A stretch of 64,000 bases of DNA, taken from positions 69,518 to 133,517 of the forward strand of contig NMRA01000427.1 of assembly GCA_002633005.1 (NCBI GenBank). Reading direction: 5' to 3'. The notes below the pieces were generated by a model. The model saw only the letters and a program-made list of their open reading frames with translations, had not been told where the DNA came from and did not search any database. The translations under genes were made by a program, and so were the position numbers. Origin of the DNA: Phoronis australis (taxonomy: Eukaryota > Phoronida > Phoronidae). Below, piece by piece: positions 26,485 through 37,619 of the stretch (positions within the stretch are counted from its first letter, which is position 1; every line of letters starts with the position of its first letter).

Positions 26485-26582
26485 CATATAGTCTGACTGT
26501 GAGAGCTGCCGAGTCAGTCATTGTTCTAACTCGGTTATGTTAAGTTCCGTCGTCGTTTGGTTTCATTTACTGGTCAGTCAAC

Positions 26583-27032
26583 ATGCCACACTGTTGCTGC
26601 GTACCAGGATGTACTAATTATCGGCTCACGCGCGCTTTGGGAGTACCTTTGCATCGCTTTCCGATGGATGACACACTTCGCCGTACTTGGCTCGTTCGTG
26701 TGAAGAACGCAGCGTTACCCGTCCACGCAACGTACAAAGCAGTGGAGAATTACCGTGTGTGTGGCAAGCACTTTCTGCCGTCCGATTACGAAAGGGATTT
26801 GTACGCTGAACGGATGAAGGTCCCTGCGAAACAACGTCTGAAGAAGGATGCCATTCCGTCTGTGTTGATTCCCGGCAGTGCCCCGTCGCTACCCCCGGGA
26901 AGTGCGTTTTTGAAACGAGAAGCCTCGCGAGCTGTGGCCAGTACAGTGACTGGAGTCAGTGGAAGCACTTCATCTACTGTCACCCGTGCCCCCGAACGTA
27001 CCCCCAGAGCGTGCAATTCCTGGAACCAGTAG
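26583..27032 (+). CDS. THAP-domain DNA-binding protein
   Basis: Full-length N-terminal THAP zinc finger. First ligand pair in MPHCCCVPGC (residues 5/6 and 10), the HRFP element at 24-27, the invariant W at 36, the second pair in CGKHF (C60, H63), and a KKDAIPSVL box at 87-95 equivalent to the family's AVPTIF motif. The ATG at 26583 gives the canonical M-P-x-C start. The remaining 55 or so residues are S/T/P-rich. The frame stops at 27032, but the neighbouring frame is open from about 26959 to 27171 and continues in the same S/P-rich, acidic style (SSDSPC, PSEEDSEQ). A single indel near 26960-27000 has therefore probably truncated a longer protein. Expected role: sequence-specific binding to the element's termini or to host promoters. 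Its 3' end faces the minus-strand gene, 57 bp beyond 27171. Confidence 0.85.
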   Translation: MPHCCCVPGCTNYRLTRALGVPLHRFPMDDTLRRTWLVRVKNAALPVHATYKAVENYRVCGKHFLPSDYERDLYAERMKVPAKQRLKKDAIPSVLIPGSAPSLPPGSAFLKREASRAVASTVTGVSGSTSSTVTRAPERTPRACNSWNQ

Positions 27033-27228
27033 TGATTCGCCCTGTGCTGTTTTCTCCAGCCCAGAGCCTCTAAGCAGCCCTGCAGCGATATTGAGTAGTG
27101 GGCGTGATTACAGGCACAGTTCGACACCCAGTGAAGAGGACAGTGAACAGATCGGTGTTGGAGCTATTTAGAAGGTGCCAGGTGCGTGGCGAGGGAGTCA
27201 CACGACACGATGTAAGCAGTTTGGGTGC

Positions 27229-27642
27229 TCAGGTCACCATCAAGTAGGAGTGTGTTGCGGGACACTCTGGCAAGTGGGACAGTTGTTCCTCTGTCCATGG
27301 TATGCCGGAGGTCCACTTAACCATGTCCAGTAGTGGCTTGGCCTCGTCGAACTCTGAACAGCACAAGCATTCCATTGAGGTAGGCATAACAACGCACACA
27401 GTGCATTTGCACCAAGATGTGTCACCACGTCTGTCCTCAGTAGCCGCCTCGTTTCTCTCAACGGCTGCCTGTGCCTGTGCGTACTCTGCCTCGTTATACT
27501 CAGACTCAAACATGTACCCACCCACTGAATGTCCGTGAAAAAATTCCTCGTCACCACTGCTGTGAACAAGTTCTCCGTCACTCACACTACTGTCACTGTG
27601 ATACGGGTCACCGACTCCAGCCATTTTCAGCTTAGAACACAC
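27229..27642 (-). CDS. P2X7 C-terminal (ballast) domain-like protein
   Basis: 137 codons from ATG 27642. Residues 1-70 are acidic and serine-rich with a YMFESEYNE segment at 43-51 in the position of the family's Y-x-FEP motif. Then comes the diagnostic cysteine block WCKCTVC at 77-83, MPT at 86-88 and ECLCCSE at 91-97. This matches the W-C-x-C-G-x-C ... M-P-T-x-x-E-x-x-CC-x-E signature of the P2X7-receptor intracellular ballast, known to bind zinc in the receptor and also found as small stand-alone proteins. The usual downstream C-x-T-x-H ... W-V-L ... A-Y part is only hinted at (CPATH at 127-131). After the stop the other frame contains TQTAYIV, so a frameshift may have truncated the C-terminus. 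There are no membrane segments, so this is not a channel. Function in transposition is unknown. Confidence 0.75.
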   Translation of the reverse strand: MCSKLKMAGVGDPYHSDSSVSDGELVHSSGDEEFFHGHSVGGYMFESEYNEAEYAQAQAAVERNEAATEDRRGDTSWCKCTVCVVMPTSMECLCCSEFDEAKPLLDMVKWTSGIPWTEEQLSHLPECPATHSYLMVT

Positions 27643-27794
27643 TAAACAATCCCTAATTCCAACGTAGTTGGGTTCTCTACTAACCTATCTTGCCGCAGAA
27701 TACTCGCCGATGGAAAGTGGTGGCGACAATTGTTGAAAACAGCACAAAACAAAAGTAGAATAGAACAGATTCGCACGGTAAAGTCAACGCAAAA

Positions 27795-27961
27795 GCAAGT
27801 GGCGGGAAACGCTTCCTCCTACATGTAAAACGTCACTTCCGGAGTAGCGGACGAGTAATTTATAAAATTCCGAAAAGCTGTAAGTACGTGGAAAATATGT
27901 CTAGGATAACCAACCAACCTTATTTTAGCTCAAAGTGACATGGAAAAGGTTGCCTTCGCCT
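27795..27961 (-). repeat. Right terminal inverted repeat
   Basis: Complement of the left arm, ending GCCTTCGCCT followed by TTAA. A few substitutions and a CATGT insertion distinguish it from the left arm. It lies upstream of the minus-strand P2X7-like gene. Confidence 0.9.
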
Positions 27962-27965
27962 TTAA

Positions 27966-29170
27966 ACTGATTGAGGACGATGTAAACTTCTTGTTAACGT
28001 TGGCTACATAACGCACGTACAGTGTATTGCGTGCTTGCATCTGAGTCAAGGGCTGGAATTTTAATTACTGTTTCATGTTTAATTCAAAAAAATCCAATGC
28101 CATTAAACAGTTTTAAGAAAACCAGCTGAAATCGAATTCATTATTTGACCATCTGTCATACAGTATGCTTTGATGTTCGTGCAATTGACCGTGGAAAGTT
28201 CGATGCCTACACGATGTTTTTGTTACAGCTATAGTATACAGGTGAAAAAAAAATCACTTTATCAACAGCTAGAGCGGCAAACAAAATATTGTCGTTATAA
28301 CAATGGATCCGTTTGCGTCATGTTAAAACACTCTCCAATAAGCGCACGAGAGAGGTCGTAAATCATCAAAACAGCATCGTGCGTAAATCTGTTTCAAGAC
28401 CAAAGCTTTTTCAAATGTCCCTAAAATATTAGATCCATAGTCGACTATCTAAGCATGTACTTAACCTGAGTGACTCGAATTATGCGAATATCAATTGTGT
28501 AGCTTTGCCCATTAACTTATGGAAAACATTTCCTTCGTAATTTGCCAAATGAGTTTAAAACCTATTTTGATTTTTGTCGGAAATTGAACATCCTGCGTAA
28601 GTAATTTACTGTAAGCTTTTCAACATGTGTTGAATATTTAAAAATAGCTGCTCTAAAACATCAATGACTGTAGTGGACGTTCCCCCGTCTTCGCAAATTT
28701 AGAAATTAATTGAATATTTTCTGGTTCACAGAAAACATCATGTACGACATATTCTCAAATTTCAAACACAATTCTCAAATGCGAAAACTCACACGTCATC
28801 AAGCCCACTCAAAATAATGAAAATTAAGTACATTGTATTTAGATTAATTTAAAGAAATTCCATTTAATCAAAGCAATCAACTTTTGATTTACAGCAATTA
28901 AAATGGTCTCATCTTGACCCGTGCTCAGACGAAAACCGACAATTGAAAAGGAACGAACATTCATTACAGCCTGAAACCCTCCTCGGCGCACATGACCCGC
29001 CGTTAAACCAACTTTGACAGCAAGTTTGAGAGTAATAATTATTTTCAATATCTTTTCAAAGCCCTAATTTCCCCTGTTAGCAGCGTAAAGCACTAGCAGG
29101 GTCTGGAAAGTACATGTAGATTCAAATGAAAGTAACCTTTCGAAGGAAGGTGCTGTGTGACAACAAAATG
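27966..29170. other. Unassigned non-coding sequence
   Basis: No gene recognised. A minus-strand frame near 28839-29048 superficially resembles the end of a sulfatase-modifying domain (RGG ... GFRL), but spacing is wrong. Confidence 0.5.
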
Positions 29171-29177
29171 CCGCAAA

Positions 29178-29215
29178 TGTACATGTACATGTACATGTAC
29201 ATGTACATGTACATG
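29178..29215. repeat. (ACATGT)n microsatellite
   Basis: Six tandem copies of the self-complementary hexamer ACATGT. Shorter forms of this motif are scattered through the window. Confidence 0.95.
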
Positions 29216-29277
29216 CACAAACTGTCGCAATCCTGACATTGGGACAGTTTGTGCAGACTATCAAAGCACAAACTGTC
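29215..29277. repeat. 12-bp motif in alternating orientation, three copies
   Basis: GCACAAACTGTC occurs at 29215-29226 and 29266-29277, with its exact complement at 29243-29254 between them. Either outer copy can pair with the middle one. It directly abuts the ACATGT tract. Confidence 0.85.
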
Positions 29278-29279
29278 GT

Positions 29280-31470
29280 AACTATTAGACTATTTTATTA
29301 TTATTGGAGCCTCCTTTTGTAGAAGCTCTAAATTCCAGATTTTTCTAGCTATGGGTAAAAACGGCCGAACCTGCATCACAGCCAACTGCGTTAGGTGCTG
29401 CAAAAAATGATTTATCGCCTGAGTTTTTATTTGGTAATTGACCTATCGCAAGCTCCCCCTTGTGAAAAGTGAGAGACACCGTGTTGTTTGTCTGCTAAAG
29501 TGGCAGCGTGGATACGCAGACAAAGGTGTGTCAAGAATGTTGCCTACTGATTGGTCAGTTAAGCCGTCAGTCAAAATCCTAGATATAGGTCAATTGTGAA
29601 GTGGGAGCGTGGGGACCAAAATTCCTGAGAGTGACGCATATAATATTTCAATAGGTTATTAAAAAACATCAACGTAGGTCAAATCCAAGCTTACAAATTT
29701 ACACAACGATCGTGGATTCTACAAAAAAATTGCTTTGTTATGAATGCAACTTTGTCCCAATGATATTGTCAACAAGGTCACTTGTTTATCCAATGCTTTC
29801 TACCCTATTTAATTCACGGCGAATTTGAACTATTTCTGGTTCTGCATAACAACGTACATGTAGTTGCTCAGTGCCAGTTCATGCATTGTGAATGTGATGG
29901 GCGTCTATAACCTCCGGCTTCAGCTTGTTTCGCCGTTTACCTCTTTCTCAAGACAAGCGTAAATTGGCTTAATTGTTCCGACGACACTCACGTCAACACG
30001 CGACAGGTTTTTCTCATCAATAAGCAATAAAACTTTTACTGAAGTCACTTAGTTTACAGATCACCAATAATACCTAAACTAATTCCATGTAAGCCGTGCT
30101 CTTGTATTCAATTTTCCGAGCTCAGCTTGGTCATCGATTGACGATCAAATACGGTAAACCCTCACCATTTTCGCAAACGCATTGTCAGTCATGTTCATTT
30201 TGCTTTCATTTGCGAAAGCATTTATCGTTTTGACGTGATGTGTACCCCCAGTATTTAAAACATTAAATGTTGTCAAGATAAACATTAACATTCCAAAGTG
30301 GTATAGTATCAAATTGAAATTCATGAAAAAACGGAGGGTAGAATTTCACATATCAATCATCCTTATACCTGCTGGGATTTTACCGTAGTGAAAAAAATTT
30401 CGACAGCAAGCAACGTCGAATAAAATACACGTAATAGAAAACAAGCAGGACGTTGTGTTTTCAATCGTTTTCGCATATAATACTTTCGTCTTCTTCCTCT
30501 ACAGTCGGTTTTACTCGCACTGATGTGAGTGCCTACTTCACAGAGCAGATGCGGTTGCATAACACACAGCACACACGCGGGAGCATACTACGCAGCACGC
30601 ATAAATAAATAAGACTTATTCACGCATCTGTGTGCATCTGCGTTGCGCCGTCGGAACGATGGACTGACCGGCGACTGGCGTCAATTGACCGTGAAACACT
30701 GATATTGAAGTCCACAGAGCCTGCGAAAGGTCTCGATCCAGATCAGGAAAATTATTGAAGTCAGTTTCTTATGTTATAAGAGTAGAAATGTTGTAACTGT
30801 TATGAATGCTGTTGCTACTGTCATTAGGGACGTCCGTGCGGAGCTGACACAGAACTCAGATAGACTATATCTGAGCACAGAATAAGAACAGATAACATAC
30901 CAGATATACTTACCATAACGTATCAGCTAAGTGGGCACTGGTGATTACAACGGTAAATCTCGAGTTAAGTCTGTTATATTGAATATCGCTCTTGCAACAC
31001 GCAGTAATTCATCTCAATGACGACGGCGCAGGGTTAGGACAATAAGAAGACGTCTTATAAATGCGCCCCAGGACGCGAAGCAACGTAAATGCATGCTGAG
31101 TAGGAGTTTATCTCACTATATAACACGCTTCTTACATAACGTGTTTGGCAACGTTCAAGGAATTGTTTGGCAGACTAGTGATGTACGATACTTGTGATGA
31201 AACGTGTCTTGGATCAATGCACATGGGGACTTCCTGCTGCGGTAATCACATGTCGTGGCATGGCCCTGGCAATTTCTCCATTTTGACTTTCTAGGCTGCG
31301 GTTTTTGTAAACATAGCGTCCGTAAAGTGTGTCGACAGTGACGTCATGATCTTCGTTTTTAAACTCATGGCGCAATAAACTATCACATCGACAAATTTTG
31401 TTTAACACAAGGGCTACCAAAAACAGCTAATCTATCAGCCAGCCTTTTCCATGTGATCTTTCACTGACCT
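29280..31470. other. Unassigned non-coding sequence
   Basis: No gene, transposon terminus or repeat that I can support. Confidence 0.5.
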
Positions 31471-31472
31471 AC

Positions 31473-31620
31473 CGGGTTCGGATCCAGGATTTTGAGTTGG
31501 GGGCAGGGTAGAGTCCAGGATTTCCCCGTCAAACATTCGCACCCCCCCAACTGCTAAATGCAATCTGGGAGAATTTTAGGGGGGGCATGGCCCCCTAGGC
31601 CCCCTGTAAATCCGCCCCTG
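31473..31620. mobile_element. Short non-autonomous hAT-like element
   Basis: About 150 bp bounded by imperfect inverted ends: CGGGTTCGGATCCAGG at the left and the complement of CAGGGGCGGATTTACAGG at the right, ending CCGCCCCTG. Inner G- and C-runs (GGGGGGGCATGGCCCCC) are typical of small hAT-type repeats with CAGGGGCGGAT termini seen in aquatic animals. I see no clear 8-bp duplication, so the superfamily is tentative. Confidence 0.45.
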
Positions 31621-32580
31621 TCAACGCATGGGGATCAACTACATCGATAAGGTACCAAAATATTCCACCAAAGTCAACTGTAAATGAAGCGAGAACGTTT
31701 TGTATTATGACTGAATGACTTATGAGTAAGCAGATAACTACTATCTGCAGAAATTTGGTTCATAGATTGATGGGGCTTTTTGCCACAAAGCGTTTGTTTT
31801 GAGCCTATTGACTCTCTGTTCTTAAGTTTTTTGATAGTGGCAACATCCGATATGCAGGGTTCAATGGAAATGGCGTGATGGTAATAATGTTTGCAACGTT
31901 TATGGTACAAATAAAAGACATCACACATACACGGATACGCCTCTCAACGATTCAGTTTATCTGTGAACGTCTCAACGAGACCGAATGTTGAGACTGGAAA
32001 TTCCTACACTTGAATTCAAAAAATGATATTGTAGCAATATTCGTATAATATGCACGTGCTAACCTATTTATCAATTATAAATCAACACTGAACCACTTGG
32101 TGTCGCTGTGATGTCTTGTGATCATTTGCTTTGTGTGTTGTCACAAATACACCATGTACCCCTGTATCACTTAGCGTACCTACGCTGGTCAAGCGACATG
32201 ATTTTTCGAGACAGTTATACGCTGGGTGCCCTGATCAGTTTCACTGAGGCTATATCTGCCTAGTTTTTCTTCCTTTTCATCGGTTGATGTCAAATCCCAA
32301 ATGACCGGGTGCCCACAGCGCTACAGCCAGTACTGACACCCGTGTCTAGGAGTAGTTACCCCTACGCAGAGTCGTGGAAGATAGCTGAAAATGCCGCTGT
32401 GAAATTAGGAAAAAAAACGTGCCACCTTAAACAATATAGCAATAGAAGTTGCGGCTCTTATCTACCTTTTGAAAATTCAAATTTATGAAATTAAAATGAC
32501 CTACGCTTCGTATACAGTGTCATTCAGCCGAATTTGGGGGGTCAAATGTTTCTACAAAATTACACACCATTTTTTGTTTT
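31621..32580. other. Unassigned non-coding sequence
   Basis: No gene recognised. It precedes the candidate exon at 32584. Confidence 0.5.
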
Positions 32581-32583
32581 CAG

Positions 32584-32699
32584 TTGATAAAATCAAGTTA
32601 TCTGATGTTATGTCAGTAGTAACAACACATAGTGAACGGCTACAGACGCTCGATTGTATAGTAGACACTTTTATTGGTGAAAACAATACTTTGAATCAG
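32584..32699 (+). other. Candidate internal coding exon
   Basis: 116 bp bounded by a strong acceptor (pyrimidine-rich TTTTTTGTTTTCAG ending at 32583) and a near-perfect donor (CAG followed by GTGAGT at 32700). It is open throughout in one frame, phase 1 at the start and phase 0 at the end, encoding DKIKLSDVMSVVTTHSERLQ and continuing to ENNTLNQ. The I/L/V spacing and polar content suggest an amphipathic helix or coiled coil. I cannot name the protein and do not find partner exons with confidence nearby. Confidence 0.5.
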
Positions 32700-33196
32700 G
32701 TGAGTGGATGTATACTCAAATTACTCAAAGTATCGATAAAAATAGAATTTAACAAGTCGATCAACAACGCACTATAAATACTGGATCGTCCATAAACTCC
32801 AATGGCATTTATGTTTTCCAAAAATGGAAGGTTCATTGAGAGCGGTAACGTAATTGGCATTTCTCGTGAAATCGTGACTCAAAAAGAATGTTATCAACTT
32901 AATTTTTGAAAAAATGTCCTAATCATTGAACAACAAATGCATCAACACAATAGCGGTCAATGCTTGATATCGTGTCAGGTGCCTATCTGCGCCTAGATGT
33001 CGGTGGTGTGCTACGTGTCACCCAAAGGCGAATGTACCGTTGGCGCGCACGCTCAGTAAAGTTTATCGACATTCCTTGGTGACATGAATTCTGAATAGGA
33101 TGTCGTAGTATAGTAATAGTATATACGCGTGTGATATCCTATCGTCTTCGTTGTCACCATGGTAACGTCAGCACCGTCTTCTCAAATGATTTTTAA

Positions 33197-33405
33197 CCTC
33201 ACCATCCTCGCCCACATCGCCATCATCAACATTGTAAACATTACGATCCCCACGTCATCGCCATGGATAATCGTTGTCACCTTCAACGTTATCACGTCAT
33301 CATCACCGATATCATTACCACCATCTTCAACATCAACACAACCGTCATCACAATCACCATCGTCATCACAATTTTCACCATTATCATCACCATCAACAGT
33401 CATCT
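33197..33405. repeat. Degenerate CAT/CAC trinucleotide tract
   Basis: About 200 bp dominated by ATCATCACC-like triplets. It leaves several frames open on both strands (S/P/T/I-rich forwards, D/G-rich backwards), which explains the frames at 33159-33499. These should not be read as genes. Confidence 0.9.
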
Positions 33406-33409
33406 TGAG

Positions 33410-34800
33410 GCAGGAGGAGATAAAAACGTCAGGACAAGAAAGGTTAAAACAATGAGTCAATGCCTGAACTCAGTTGTAAGCCGATTGGTTACGATATAAA
33501 TTTGTTGAAACTCGTACCATGTCGCTCCGACCGGGTCATTAAGAAGCTCAACTTGCCCAGCGGAGTCGTGATCAGTGACCCAGTGACAGTGCGACCATTC
33601 CATATATATTTGAATGCGCCGGCGGATCACTCCTGCAAGTACTTTCATAGAATAGAAAAGTCTAGCTTAATTCACTCATATGTTTCCTAATTTGTTTTTC
33701 TTTGACGTTACTCATACGTGCTCTGCACTCATGAACCTAATTGCAAATGTAGGCCCGGCTTCACAGGGTCAGTCTACCCAGTCAAACAGTGGCAGCAAAA
33801 CAGTTTACAGATTTTCTAGTCTAACAACGTCACTCACCTTTCTTACGTAATTTGTTCACCATGCACCGGTATTGTGATCTAATGTAAAGATCTTCCAAAG
33901 GGTCACTGAGCGTTTATCGTTGGACACTTGATAAAAGGCATTTACAGTATGGTTTTTCAAGTGTGTGTGTCGTCGTGTACAAACGTTTATACAGTTGTAC
34001 CCGCTAACTACATATAGTGAACGTGTAAACGAACAGGTTTTCCGAATAGGATTAAAGTTATCGATTTGCACTTCAGACGGAGCTGATTTTGTAAAGATAC
34101 CGCAGGTTGTTCCTTTAATTAAAACAGACAATGAGTGATCTAGTATATTAAATTAAGAGATGTAAAGCATTTTGAGTAATGGGTTACACCAAAACTTTTG
34201 GCAATGTGTCAGACTAAAACTTTGGGGAGCAAGTCGGGCAGGTGGGGCTACAATAACCGCAAGAGCCACTTTTTAACTAAAGTCCTTATCCCATTTCAGA
34301 CACTTGATTAATGTATGTTACATGTTATAAAGCTTCCAGCTTTTACAATCCAAATGCATGTTTGTCTGAGAACAATATGTCCGTCTCCGCTAAGGTACGA
34401 CAACTTTCAACTAAAGGAATCACTCTGCTAATAAATTAGCGAAACAATCAGTGTAGCAAAAGTATTTTCTTCATCGCCCCGGCGTGAAACCGATGATCAT
34501 TACAAAAAAGCTCAACGGCGTTCACTACTCGAATGGACGACGTGCGTTGTTATTCGCTAATCGCTCCTGAACGTGCCAAGTGCGGATTTCCGTGGACTTT
34601 TTCGCCTGCGTATTTCGTCAAGATGACACTGTACGTGTTCAGCTGATGGCTTCTGTATCATATGTTTAACACCGAAAGAAATCATTGAAATCACGATCAA
34701 TTTGTTTTATAACACATGGAGCGTTTTGTGACGCTCACATTGTTAGGTGAAGTAGATCTTACTTTTCAGATCATTTCATGTAGATTAAGTTAATTGGGAG
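33410..34800. other. Unassigned non-coding sequence
   Basis: No gene recognised. Confidence 0.5.
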
Positions 34801-34806
34801 TAAGGT

Positions 34807-34835
34807 CAGTAGCGGATCTAGGGTACCATAAGGGA
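34807..34835 (+). mobile_element. hAT-like terminus (family of 63.4-63.7 kb)
   Basis: CAGTAGCGGATCTAGGGTA followed by CCATAAGG matches the complement of the right end of the element at 63400-63694 (CAGTGGCGAATCTAGGATA then CCATAAGG). A further TCGGGCCT block is shared shortly after. No matching second end is visible; an N lies downstream at 35021. Confidence 0.55.
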
Positions 34836-35925
34836 GTCTGACAGTTTGTATCGGGCCTCCTTGCTGTAATTGACTAAAAAAATAAATAAAAAACGGGTAC
34901 ACGCTTCCTACACCTTGTTTCGGCTACTTCGTCATTACCAGGGTTAATTAGTAAACTCAATATTTCCTCACGCTCTTTCTTTCCTCCTGTTTTATTTTTG
35001 GCGGCAACGAGCGGGCCCCTNTTATTAGACTTCATCATACACTCTCCCCCTTGCTATCGGCATCATCTTGATCCCCCCTCCTTAATGTAAAAAGTACGAT
35101 TTCAAACTGGAAAACCAAGGTATCGAAACAAAACAGGAAACAATAGAAGGACAATTAACTATTGTCGATTGCCAGAAAAGAATCCATGTAGGAAAATTTC
35201 TTAAATATGTCTTCTGGAATTTAAAATTCCAGTGAATCAACTTACTCTACAAAACCTGTTCCAAGAAGTCAAATCCAGTATTGGTATAGTAGTTGACAAT
35301 TGTCCCTTTTCAGGTAAATGTGAGCTTTGTTTACTAGGCTGTACTGATGTGCTATCTGTTAGCTGTAACCCCAATAGAGTATATAATTTCTGAAAGGTGA
35401 ACAAAATCCCTGTCAAAATATGATATTTACAATTTTTTCCTTTTTTTAATTCTCAAGAGACACGCGTGTTTCAGTAAAACATGTTACTTTTCACTCTTTG
35501 TACATAGATTTAAAAATATTGTTCTTCCGATCATATTGGTCTTTCGCAAGCATGTTGATAACGGCATTTTTGAGGGAACTATGTCTCAGATTTTTGAGGT
35601 AGGACTTTTTATTTTCTGATTTTTACATGTAGATCATTTTGAACAAAAACGGCAGTACTCTTGAATTTAATAGCTTCTGTCCAAAATACTAGGACATATA
35701 TCGAGATTCTGAGTCTCGGCTCTCTTGACAAGGTATCAAATAGAAAGTATTCAAAATTTCACAGGAATCCGCTCAAGCATCATCAATAAATCGATGTTCA
35801 AATTAGAACCGGCAATAACGCACAACGGTAATCGAGATATGCACACTTAGAAATCTTTTTTGTAAAATTTAATAAAAACGAAAGCTACATTCATAGCTAA
35901 ACATCAGAATCAATGCAAGGGCAAA
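34836..35925. other. Unassigned, AT-rich
   Basis: It may include the body of the hAT-like fragment that starts at 34807. An assembly N is at 35021. No gene recognised. Confidence 0.45.
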
Positions 35926-35929
35926 TTTC

Positions 35930-36665
35930 ATGTGATATAAATGTTAAAGTTAAAAATTCAAAAACTTTACCATGGTTTTCTTTTTTGTGTTATGAAACTT
36001 TAATTTGTTCATGAAACTCACATAAGTAGTATTTTTGATAGTACCTCATGTAAAAATGGATCACTTCAAAAACAATTCGTAATAGTGATTTGAAGAACAT
36101 TGAAAAAAACACACAGTACCTGAAAGTTTAATTTGAGTCCGACCATTCCTTATGAATACACTGTATATGATGTACTGAATTTCGCCTAAATTGGTACATG
36201 TATTTCTAGGGTCCTATATAACCGTGTAAGGTGAGTGTGTATGTTAACAGTAATATCAACAAAATTGCAGCTTTTAACTCAGTAAATGTAAATATTTTAT
36301 GAAATTAGAAGCTTTTGCAATTAGAGTTATAAATGTATAACTTTAGTCACCTGACCATGTCCTTTTAGTGAAATTTAGCAAAAAAGGTACATTCAATGAA
36401 ATCTCAACAAACCTGTAAGTTTGAGATACTCATCCGTTTTCGTGTCATGCAACTTTAATTGCCGCAAAAATCATAAAAAGTTCTACTTTTGATAATCATT
36501 TGTTAAAAAATGGAACATTTCATAAATAACTTAAAGCATTTTGGAGAACAGTGCAGAAAGCATAGTATCAAGTTCCATATCAATCCTATCAGCCATTTAT
36601 TCAATATGTGTTGCACATTTAGCCGAATTGTATTTTTCTAGGGTGCACCATAACTTAAATGAACC
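35930..36665. repeat. Diverged two-copy module
   Basis: Two stretches (about 35985-36230 and 36440-36660) share blocks in the same order: TGAAACTTTAATT or TGCAACTTTAATT, an AAAA-GT-ACTTTTGATA-like block, AAAAATGGA-CA-TTCA, an AACA-TG-A-AAA block, AAGTT and a TTTCTAGGGT end. Identity is low. No coding is retained. Confidence 0.45.
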
Positions 36666-37619
36666 TTCCCTATAAAACCTGTGAAAATATCAACAACAAC
36701 TTCAGCTGAAATCAAACTCGCTGGCTGAAATTACGTAGCCAACTAATGTGATTGGTCTAGACGTATTGTGAGACCTTGCATCATTCGCAAGATTCTCCAC
36801 TATATTAGTATAGGTGAAAGTATTTAACATGGAAATTACTCAGTCTAAGAAGTTTTTTTTTTCATTAGTAAGTTATTGGGACCCATTAAAGATTGGTGGT
36901 CGCCGCAGGCTCTGATTTACTAAATCTCAAATACATTTGAAGTGCGATACGTCGAGACAGGGAAATTAAAAGGCCACCAATGTGTCCAATCTATGTTCTA
37001 CGTATCGTACCATTTTAGCACTTTACTAGTCACGAAACGTAATTCTACACGTCCAAAAATGAAACCAGAAAATCGGGTTAATTGTGAACCTTTTGAAACG
37101 TAAACAATAACTGCGTTGTTTCTGTGTTTACGAAAACACCTCTCCGCTACACTGTTGACCATTTGCACGCGCAGCATTGTATCAAGCTGCACTCGAGGTC
37201 AGAAGGTCATAATGGGAATGTAATGCGTCTGCTTAAAGCAAATATCAAAACCTAAATTGCTGTCAGTGCAACATTTTGCAACAAATTCATCTAGCTTGTA
37301 CATGAATTCTACACCAGCAACGAGGAGTGTTGAAACGAGCTCACCTGAGTGCACAGCAAGCAATGTGCTTTTAGTGGTGTTTATCAGTAGGATAAGCGGC
37401 CATTACATGACGCAGTAGGCCTATACTGTAAGTCAAACTCCTACGAAAATGGGAAGGGGTCGTCATCGTCTCCCGAAAAGAAAAAATACATGCTAGATTT
37501 AATGAAAGTCGGCTCAAGATCACAGAAGGGGAACGTGAAAAAACAAATTGTAATTAGAAGTCCAAACGGTAGCTGTCACATAAATAGGAATACACTTGAT
37601 TTGCAAGGGAGTCAAGGAG

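Larger units (their letters stand above)
26318..27961. mobile_element. Kolobok-like DNA transposon with THAP and P2X7-like genes
   Basis: A 1,644-bp unit flanked by TTAA on both sides (26314-26317 and 27962-27965). It begins AGGCGAAGGCAACC and ends with the exact complement. The arms match at over 90% for about 140 bp and more loosely to about 165 bp (26318-26484 against about 27795-27961). TTAA target sites followed by AGG, and THAP proteins, are known features of the Kolobok superfamily. piggyBac also uses TTAA but normally starts CCC/CCT, and a TA duplication with AAGGCG termini cannot be excluded from sequence alone. Inside lie a THAP gene (plus) and a P2X7-ballast-like gene (minus), convergent. 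No DDE transposase is present, so it is non-autonomous or part of a split system. High arm identity implies a fairly recent insertion. Confidence 0.85.

Noticed and set aside
26314-27965. Assignment of the THAP element to piggyBac
   Set aside because: TTAA fits, but termini begin AGG rather than CCC/CCT, and the THAP gene points to Kolobok; kept only as an alternative.
28839-29048. Minus-strand frame resembling a sulfatase-modifying-factor end (RRGGF ... GFRLS)
   Set aside because: The interval between RGG and GFRL is about half the usual length, no other domain part is present, and no splice sites frame it.
31473-31490. GGTTCGGATCC as a tRNA or SINE B box
   Set aside because: No A box or cloverleaf upstream; better explained as the inverted end of a small hAT-like element.
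33159-33499. Serine/proline-rich and aspartate/glycine-rich frames
   Set aside because: Products of the CAT/CAC simple repeat, open on both strands.
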